In this document: positions 57,801-64,000 of the stretch, piece by piece
Numbering within the stretch: the stretch's first letter is position 1
Layout: the number at the start of each line of letters is the position of its first letter
Assembly: GCA_019916065.1 (NCBI GenBank)
Contig: CM034242.1
Coordinates: forward strand, 14,942,823-15,006,822
Reading direction: 5' to 3'
DNA: 64,000 bases
Source: Vitellaria paradoxa
Lineage: Eukaryota; Streptophyta; Magnoliopsida; Ericales; Sapotaceae
Notes under the pieces: model-generated
Told to the model about the DNA's origin: nothing
The model's input: only the letters and a program-made list of their open reading frames with translations
The model's database searches: none
Made by a program: the position numbers and the translations under genes

Positions 57801-60198
57801 CTGCACACAAATAACCTACCCCCTAGAGTTAAGAAATGAAATAAGATCCGAGTAAAAAAACTAAGGGATCATTTGGTTTGTATTTCTATTTTTTTGTTTT
57901 TTGTTCTTATTTTTATTTTCTATTTTGAACTCATTTTCTATTATACACTTTTAAAAATAAGGAAAACGGCTCAAAACGTATTTAGTCACTTGCATTTTTA
58001 AAATTTATTTTAGAAAACAAAAAATGAGTTTACACAAAATAAAAAGTGACAAAAAGTCGTTTTGAACATTTTTAACCCAAAACAAGGAAAATATCAAAAT
58101 AATAAAACCAGAGTATTTTCTGTTCTCTTATTTTGAAATTTTTAAAATATAAACTAAAACAAAAAATAGAAAAATAAACCAAATGCTACCTAAGTGTCTC
58201 AGGCTCCGTTTGTTTGGAGTAAAAGAACATTCAAAAACATTTGTTATTAAAAATATTTTGTCCCCTAGAGTTAAGAAATCAAAATAAGATCCCGAGTAGA
58301 AAAAAAAATAAGTGCCTAAGGCTATGTTTGCTTGGATTTGAAGCATTTTACATTGAAAAATATTTTACATTCAAAAACATTTTTATGACAAATATTTTGC
58401 CCCGAAGGGTTAGGAAATCAAAATAAGATCCAAGTTAAAAAAAAAAAAAAAAAACAAAACAAAAACAAATAAGTGTCTAAGGCTCTGTTTGTTTGGATTT
58501 AAAACATTTTACATTCAAAAACAGTATTTGTCAAAAATTATGTTTCCTGTTATTTTCCGGTGTTTGGTACTTATTTGAAAAATAATTTTCAAAGCAAATA
58601 TTTTTAGAACGTAATTCATTTTTCAGCTTTCCATGTAAAAGATTTCTCCGCCGATAGACGTCCACACCCCATTCAAGATGAACAGTGGTTTCTACAAGAA
58701 AGTCTTGCAAGGGAGACCTCTACTAGAGTATGATCGGTTCATGACTGAAGACCCTAAGACACTCCCCAAAAACAACTTACAGATTTTTAGAACGTAATTT
58801 GTTTTTGGACTTCCGATGTAAAAGATTTTCCAAAAAAAAAAAAAAAAATTCCATCCTTTTAATATTACCAGACATTCAAAAATAGGAAAATGTTTTACAT
58901 CCAAGGAAACGAAGCCTAAATGCAAACAGTTTGTGAAGTGAATCAAAGACTTGCATCAAGGTCCCTCTTGTGCTTAAAAGATCACAATATCCAAAAATTA
59001 GTTTAGCATATAACATTATCGAATTTAAGACATTCAAAAATAGGAAAATGTCTTACATCCAAACAAACCAAGCCTAAATGCAAACAGGTTTGTGCAAGTG
59101 GATCAAAGACTCACATCAAGGTTCCTCTTGTGCTTAAAAGATCACAATATCCAAGAATTAGTTTAGCATATAAGACAATTGAATTTAACGATAAAAAATG
59201 GAAATATACATGGAAGAGAGAGAGAGAGTGAGAGAGAGAGAGTCATTTTTTAGGTTTAACATTACGATTTTTTGCACATGGAAATAGAATCAAAAACAAA
59301 AGAAAACCATTTACTCTGATAATAGCAACTATGCAAAGGAAATATTGGAAACAAAACCATTCTACCTTATTTAAGCAAAATTAAGGAGACATACTGAACC
59401 ATCATCAGTAACTATGTCCTTTCCCTATTACAGTGACATTTGGAGTCCCAAAAAAATTCAAAAAAAAAATTAAAAATTAGTGTAAAAAGTGACAAACGGC
59501 CAAATTTTGATTGAAAGGAAATTGAGAACTTCTGAAATTTTTTGGAGTTTTTAAAAAGAATTTGGAGTTCCAAATGGAACCGACATTTAGGACTATTAAT
59601 GGTTATGCTGCAGTAATATCAGCAAGGAAGACATTTCATATATGTTGGTGACAATTGAAATTCTCACAAAGAACACAGGAGAAATTATATTCAAAATTAT
59701 GTATTAGAGACATACCGAGTCAATATTAGGAGCAAGACCATAAACATTCTCCAAGTTTTCTACTGCAACATATTCTCCTTGTGAAAGCTTGAAAATATTC
59801 TTCTTCCGGTCAATAATTTTCATGCTCCCATCAGGTTGCCACTCACCAACATCCCCTAATGCAAACATTGTTAGAGGCAGGGTTGACTGAAAAGCAATTC
59901 ACGAGTTTGGAGATCCCAAATTAAATTCCAAAAGAGTCTGAGTTGGGCTAACCTGTGTGGAACCATCCATCGACCAGTACTTCTTTCGTGAGGTCTTCAC
60001 GCTTGTAGTACCCTGAGAACAATGTTTCACCCCTTATACAAATTTCTCCACGTGGTGTGCTTCCAACAGCATTATATCCCATTTCAGGAACAGATTCTAG
60101 GCACACATCCACATTAGGCACTGGAGGACCCACAGTACCCAGCATGTCCAGCTCATTTGGTAGTGAGACAAATGTCCCCGCACAGGATTCTGTGAGAC
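51835..60198 (-). CDS. LACS: Long-chain acyl-CoA synthetase, 3' part (LACS4-like)
   Basis: Five exons in - strand order: 60198-59953, 59855-59716, 56026-55844, 55690-55571, 51870-51835; all introns are GT-AG and keep frame. They encode about 241 residues, the C-terminal third of a roughly 660-residue enzyme that activates long-chain fatty acids (ATP + acid + CoA to acyl-CoA) at membranes, for lipid and cuticular wax synthesis. Motifs in order: [16 protein letters not shown] (adenylate-forming motif after the missing YG), [20 protein letters not shown], then [38 protein letters not shown] (hinge and C-terminal subdomain), [55 protein letters not shown], and the end [11 protein letters not shown]. 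No break in the visible part. The LACS3/4/5 group fits best; the exact paralogue is not settled. Introns are swollen by transposons. Confidence 0.93.
52513..54251 (-). mobile_element. Decayed RTE-type LINE in the last LACS intron
   Basis: The - strand carries remnants of an RTE-clade [24 protein letters not shown] and [20 protein letters not shown] (54251-54100, the linker before RT), [21 protein letters not shown] (about 53440), then [20 protein letters not shown] (about 53125-53060) and, in broken frames, [19 protein letters not shown] and [10 protein letters not shown] (53000-52860). The 3' end has the RTE-type ACCCCAACTTGTTTGGGGCT (52535-52554). 5'-truncated before the endonuclease domain, many stops. 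Inserted in the same orientation as the LACS gene. Confidence 0.8.
54400..55170. other. GGCTTA/GGCCCA-rich intron segment
   Basis: LACS intron DNA with many irregular copies of AAATGGCTT, TGGGCC and GGGCTTA over about 600 bp, more GC-rich than its surroundings. It looks like a degraded repeat; no family recognised. Confidence 0.4.
56544..57375. mobile_element. Large foldback element in a LACS intron
   Basis: About 830 bp. The outer ends are AATATTTAGGGAAATACT (56544) and its complement AGTATTTCCCTAAATATT (ending 57375). Inner arms match strongly: CTCCCCTAACTAATATAAC (56657) against GTTATATTAGTTAGGGGAG (ending 57231), and CAAAATTTTATATCATAAAA against TTTTATGATATAAAATT further in. Near the left arm a ~50-bp block (CCTCCC(C/T)TAACT(A/G)ATATAACT) is tandemly doubled. 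No coding capacity. The transposon superfamily is not determined because no direct duplication was clear. Confidence 0.65.
57818..58560. repeat. Three ~140-bp tandem repeats in a LACS intron
   Basis: Units begin near 57818, 58261 and 58401 with CCCCTAGAGTTAAGAAAT (CCCGAAGGGTTAGGAAAT in the third), then AATAAGATCC, an A-run, TAAGTGTCTAAGGCTCTGTT and ACATTCAAAAACA. Unit 1 is split by the Tourist-like MITE. Confidence 0.75.
57862..58193. mobile_element. Tourist-like MITE with TAA target duplication
   Basis: A 326-bp element (57865-58190) with terminal inverted repeats GGGATCATTTGGTTT and AAACCAAATGCTACC (13 of 15 match) flanked by TAA on both sides (57862-57864, 58191-58193). Homologous to 45415-45736. 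TAA duplications and GG-starting ends are typical of PIF/Harbinger-mobilised MITEs. Confidence 0.85.
58871..59187. repeat. 158-bp tandem duplication in a LACS intron
   Basis: 58871-59028 and 59029-59187 both begin GACATTCAAAAATAGGAAAA and run through CCTCTTGTGCTTAAAAGATC to AGTTTAGCATATAA, with a few substitutions and single-base indels. Confidence 0.8.
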
Positions 60199-60290
60199 CT
60201 ATATCACAGAAAGAAAACAAAAATACAGCTCCACTCAACTCAGCCTTTTGCCAACTAGAAATAGAAAAATAAATGACCAAAATAAATTTC

Positions 60291-60803
60291 TGTTAGACAT
60301 GTGATGATTTTGATGGATATGTACAAAAGGATGTCAATGGCAAATCAGTAAAGTCTCTACTCGTATATGGAAAGCCTAGGCTGAAGTATTCCCATGAGCT
60401 TGAGACTACTAACGCCAAGTATTTAGCCACTGTTCAGGAAAAACACAATATTGCTGGTGTGGACACCAGTAGACGATATGAACGTGTGTATATACGTCGG
60501 GCCAAAGAGGCCCAAGCATTATTTTTATGGATTGATTATTAACATTCATTTTAGTTAATTAGGTTTTACTTTATTTATTATTTAGGACCAACTTGTTTTT
60601 GGACTATTTAAGTATTAAATTTAATTTATTTTAGATCTTTATGTTAGGCCCATGGATTTTTCTATTTAAACCCTAATTAGGATTAATAGAACATTATTAC
60701 ATTGAATGATATTTTGATTGTTACAGCTGCTACCCTCTCTCTCATTCTCCTTCTCCTCCTCCTCCTCCTTTAATTCTTTCTTCTTCTCTATGATACTACA
60801 TCA
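60291..60803 (+). repeat. Chromovirus 5' LTR (approximate)
   Basis: Starts at TGTTAGACATG and ends at ACTACATCA, just before the primer-binding site. TATTTAAACCCTAATTAGG near 60663 fits an LTR TATA box and transcript start. Without the 3' LTR the ends are inferred. It holds an unexplained 80-codon open frame (60300-60542, ending AQALFLWIDY). Confidence 0.55.
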
Positions 60804-60807
60804 ACTT

Positions 60808-60819
60808 TGATATCAGAGC
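60808..60819 (+). other. Chromovirus primer-binding site
   Basis: TGATATCAGAGC differs at one position from the tRNA-Met primer-binding sequence TGGTATCAGAGC. Confidence 0.8.
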
Positions 60820-60880
60820 AAAGATCCTTCAAACTTTTTTTCTTTAATCTCCATCACTATTAAACAGTCAGAACAATCTC

Positions 60881-60897
60881 GGGGGGGGGGGGGGGGG
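60881..60897 (+). repeat. 17-nt G run in the retroelement leader
   Basis: Seventeen consecutive G after AACAATCTC. Such runs are unstable and may form quadruplexes; length may also be an assembly uncertainty. Confidence 0.8.
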
Positions 60898-61551
60898 AAG
60901 CAGCCGCAGTAGCAACCGCCACCCTACACACTCTCAAACCCTCTGAGTACGTTTTTGTGCATTTCTAGCAATATTTAATTCCAGCGAACCCCACCAATGG
61001 CATCACTTACCTCCGACGACTTTCGGCGACTTTTTCGGCAACCAGCCAGTGACTTTTCTAACAAAGTCCATAATACACTAATGGAACCGCCACACTCCGG
61101 CGATCTAACCTGTGCTTCGGCGACTTTCCGGCGAGCTCCAAAACATCCCGTCAATCTATTTTGGCACATTTCAAGTCACCAATGCACTCCCAACTCCCAA
61201 TTCAAACAGTAACTTCGTTTCATTATATTTTTGGTACTATTAACTACTCTCTATTTTAGCAACTAATTGAATTATTGTGTGTACTGTACTCCAATCATCC
61301 CAACACTCATTTCTTTAAAATAATTCCACTGCCCACAATTATTCCTTACCATTTTGCATCCTTCCTTATTTTCTTTTTATCTCTTGGAAGTCTTGAATAG
61401 TTAAAGGAATACTTTCACCAAATATACCATAAGCCAATGATATTTTATTTGTCCATTTATTTCTTTCGCGCTTTAATCCCCCGTTAAAAAAAAATGAGGG
61501 GTAAAACTATTGCTTGTACCTTGTTCGAGTTATCTTATAATCTAATCAATA

Positions 61552-62224
61552 TCTATGCTGCTCGGACCCCGGACTAGAATCCGGTGCGGGTGTGAATCTA
61601 GGTATCGAATAATACAAGTCTAGAAAACAGAAAATACGCGGATATGGATCCGAATTCGGATATGCATACTGGGATACGCCATGTAATTTTTAATTATTTT
61701 ATAAATTAATATTATAAGTATATATTTTTAATTATTTGTCGTTTGCCCTTCATATCCCCATGTAATTTTTAATTATTTTATAAACTAATATTATAAATAT
61801 TATATATTTTTAATTATTTGGCGTTTGCCTTTTCATCTACTGACTCTCTCTCTCTCTATACATAATACACAAAATGGAAGAGAAAAAAGTCTATGTACAC
61901 AAATGGAAGAGCAAAAGTCTCGCATTGGAATGTTTCTATCAATGTAATTAATGTTAATGTAATTAATTGCTTGCTTGGGGCATATGACTTCTATGTAATA
62001 TACATAAAAGTTATAAAACTTAATTATCTTTGTGTAATTAACACAAAGAAGACCAAAAGTTGAAACCATCCAAAGAACCCTTGGATGGAGAATACCATGG
62101 CCGGAGAAAGCCATTGCCGGAGAAGTCCAAAATGGATGATTCCTTCATCTAATTATAACAGCCGTATCCGGATTGAAAGTGCCATACCCGACTCCGCACC
62201 CGCACCCGAGCGGCTACTCCACAG
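61552..62224. mobile_element. MITE-like insertion in the chromovirus leader
   Basis: The left end has CTATGCTGCTCGGACCCCGG and GGTGCGGGTGTG; the right end has CCCGCACCCGAGCGGCTACT, its approximate inverse. Inside are CGGATATGGATCCGAATTCG and, near the right end, GTATCCGGATTG. TGCTCGGAC ends with GTGTCGGATCC-type interiors are a common plant MITE family. A duplicated AT-rich block (TGTAATTTTTAATTATTTTA, 61682 and 61760) lies in the middle. Confidence 0.5.
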
Positions 62225-62402
62225 TTTTGGGGAGTTCGTGCAACTTAGATCAACATCTAGAGTTTTACGTGTCTTACATATAAACACTTTAGGTTTATAT
62301 TAGTAATAATTTGTGTGAGTCGTTATTGATATCAATAAGTTTAGTTATAGAATCTTTGTATACAACTACGTAGTGGTCACACACTAACATCCTCTAGCAC
62401 TA

Positions 62403-63360
62403 TGGCAGATGAGCAATTACAAACCCAATTAGCAGCCCTCACTAAAGCTATTCAAAGACTAAACACTAGGGTGAACATAATTGAGGAACACACTAGGCCT
62501 AAGAATCAAAATAGAGAACTAAGAATCAAAATAGAGAACTAGTGCCGCGTCATAGAAATGATAGGTCACCTGAGCGTAACGATGATAAATTAATGAAACA
62601 AGTCAAAGTAGAAGCCTCGACTTTTGATAGCCGCCTAGATCCTTGGGTATTCACCAAATGACTAAAAGATATGGATCGCTTCTTTGAGCGGCACCAGTTT
62701 TCTGAAAAGAGAAAGTGTCAATTTGCTAAAATAAAGTTAACAGAGAGTGCCCAATTGTATTGAGAAAGTGTTGAGAATTTACTTGCTAGGCGTTATGAAC
62801 CCCCGATTGTAGATTGGAAGGAGATGAAAGTGAGGCTTAAGCGCAAGTATTTGCCTTTGTCCTATCATGGTAATTTGTTAAATCAATGGAACGATATCCG
62901 ACAAGGTAATAGGCCAGTGAAAGATTACATAACCCAGTTTAATAAACTCAAGATGAGATGTAATGTTCAAAAGGATGGGACCATTATTTTGAGTCGGTTT
63001 AAGCATGGTCTTAATAATGAGCTGCGAAAAGATGTTGTCCTTAGAGGAATCACCACCTTAAACGAGACCTACACTCTAATCCAGAACTATGGACTAGTTA
63101 GTTGCTAAGCCCCAATTTGCAAAGCATAATGACAATCGCCCCCTAATAACCGCCCTTCCTTGTCAAACACTACGTCTGTTTTGAGACCACCTCCTAGTAC
63201 CCAGGTTATGAAAGATAATAAGAATAAGGGTAACTTACCTAAGGGCCCTAGAAATAACACTCGAGTCAATGTTTTAAGTGCCACGGTTTTGGGCACGTAT
63301 TTGCTAGCTATCCTTCCCGAGCTCTATTTATTGGGGAGGACAAGAGAATCGAGGATAATG
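62403..63360 (+). pseudogene. Chromovirus gag remnant
   Basis: Starts at ATG 62403 (MADEQLQTQLAALTKAIQRL). An exact 20-bp tandem duplication (62501-62520 = 62521-62540) shifts the frame and leads to a stop. The conserved core follows: STFDSRLDPWVF, DMDRFFERHQF, and 62824-63108 with MKVRLKRKYLPLSYHGNLLN, VKDYITQFNKLKMRC and SRFKHGLNNELRKDVVLRG. The zinc knuckle at about 63262-63303 reads CFKCHGFGHVFASY: the last Cys of CCHC is Tyr. Confidence 0.8.
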
Positions 63361-63499
63361 AGTCAGTAGAGGAGCAAGTATACAAACCCAACATGCAGGA
63401 ATTTGAAGATGTGGATGAAGAGTATAAGGAAAATTTAGTGGGATCTCTTAGGACCATTTCCCTTACTGTAGGAGAGAGACAACTCACCTTTAGCAATCA

Positions 63500-64000
63500 T
63501 CAGATATTTTTCCTGAGGATCTCCCAAATAGTTTACCCCCATTATGTGACATCCAACACGCAATAGATTTAATCCCAGGAGATACACTTCCTAACTTGCT
63601 ACACTATAAGATGAATCCTATTAAGCATGCTGAATTACAAAGGCAAGTTAATAAACTTCACAAAAAGAGATTTATTCAAGACAGTATAAGTCCCTATGCT
63701 GTTCCAACCCTCTTAACTCCAAAGAAAGATGGCTCTTGGAGAATGTGGGTAGACAGCAAGGCAATAAACAAGATAACTGCTAAGTATCGTTTTCCTATCC
63801 CTCGGCTAGATGATATATTAGACATGATGGCCGGTGCCACGATATTTTCGAAAATTAATTTAAAAAGTAGGTACCATCAAATTAGAATTTGGCCAAGGGA
63901 TGAATGGAAAACTACTTTTAAAACCAAAGATAGCCTTTATGAGCGGTTTGTCATGCCTTTTGGGCTTTCAAATGCCCCTAATACCTTCATGAGAGTAATA
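63500..64000 (+). pseudogene. Chromovirus pol: start of reverse transcriptase
   Basis: From about 63550: [95 protein letters not shown] and, at the edge, [14 protein letters not shown]. The frame is open here, but usual residues are changed (KIDLRSGYHQIRI has become [13 protein letters not shown], so the first catalytic Asp is Asn). The YxDD motif lies beyond the window. Confidence 0.85.

Larger units (their letters stand above)
60291..64000 (+). mobile_element. Chromovirus-type Ty3/gypsy element, runs off the window
   Basis: 5' LTR (about 60291-60803), primer-binding site (60808-60819), a long leader holding another insertion, gag (62403-63360) and the start of pol with RT (63540-64000). 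It is in the LACS intron whose 3' splice site is at 60199, in the opposite orientation to LACS. Gag and pol are broken, so the copy is not autonomous. The RT wording fits plant chromoviruses, but the chromodomain lies outside the window. Confidence 0.8.

Noticed and set aside
1..64000. CRISPR arrays, bacterial-type operons, tRNA or rRNA genes
   Set aside because: The tandem arrays lack CRISPR-like constant repeats with unique spacers; the window is plant nuclear DNA, and no tRNA or rRNA gene was recognised.

Overview
This is nuclear DNA from a flowering plant. It is AT-rich, has genes with many short exons and long introns, and is dominated by decayed transposable elements of plant-specific lineages (Tat-type Ty3/gypsy, Ty1/copia, chromovirus, PIF/Harbinger, L1- and RTE-type LINEs, several MITE families). 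I see only two recognisable host genes. One is a complete class C GH9 endo-1,4-beta-glucanase with a C-terminal CBM49, on the + strand at 26087-33272 (nine exons, about 625 residues). The other is the 3' third of a long-chain acyl-CoA synthetase of the LACS4 type, on the - strand at 51835-60198 (five exons; the 5' part lies beyond the right edge of the window).

Layout. 1-1675: AT-rich, no gene. About 1676-19400: remains of a large Tat-lineage Ty3/gypsy retrotransposon on the - strand, with an LTR-like copy on each side (1676-2155 and 16935-17540), gag (16780-14425), protease (about 13570-13020), RT, RNase H and integrase (11480-8700), a block of about 105-bp tandem repeats (7760-8340), and an extra reading frame in the opposite orientation (3370-7590, + strand) that resembles the plant mobile domain (PMD). 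That antisense frame is itself broken by a hAT-like MITE with its target duplication. 19950-24766: a full-length decayed Ty1/copia element with both LTRs and a 5-bp target duplication. 25870-33272: promoter and gene of the GH9 endoglucanase, with a palindromic Mutator-type MITE in its large third intron. 33273-37690: MITEs and unassigned AT-rich DNA. 37692-41040: a viroplasmin-like exon and a decayed PIF/Harbinger element (transposase plus Myb-like ORF), all on the - strand. 42410-42857: the 3' end of a LINE in a 39-bp tandem repeat. 45900-49290: a possible promoter with a CT-repeat leader and up to two exons of an unidentified + strand transcript. 51835-64000: the LACS gene, whose introns hold an RTE LINE, a Tourist-type MITE inside a tandem array, a large foldback element and, in the first visible intron, a chromovirus that runs off the window.

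The two host genes are unrelated in function: one remodels cell-wall glucan outside the cell, the other activates fatty acids with CoA. Nothing suggests shared regulation. The most unusual item is the Tat retrotransposon that carries a PMD-like gene antisense to gag-pol. The most checkable gene-level oddity is an apparent GC-AG intron in the GH9 gene. All boundaries come from reading by eye; transposon limits without a target duplication are approximate.
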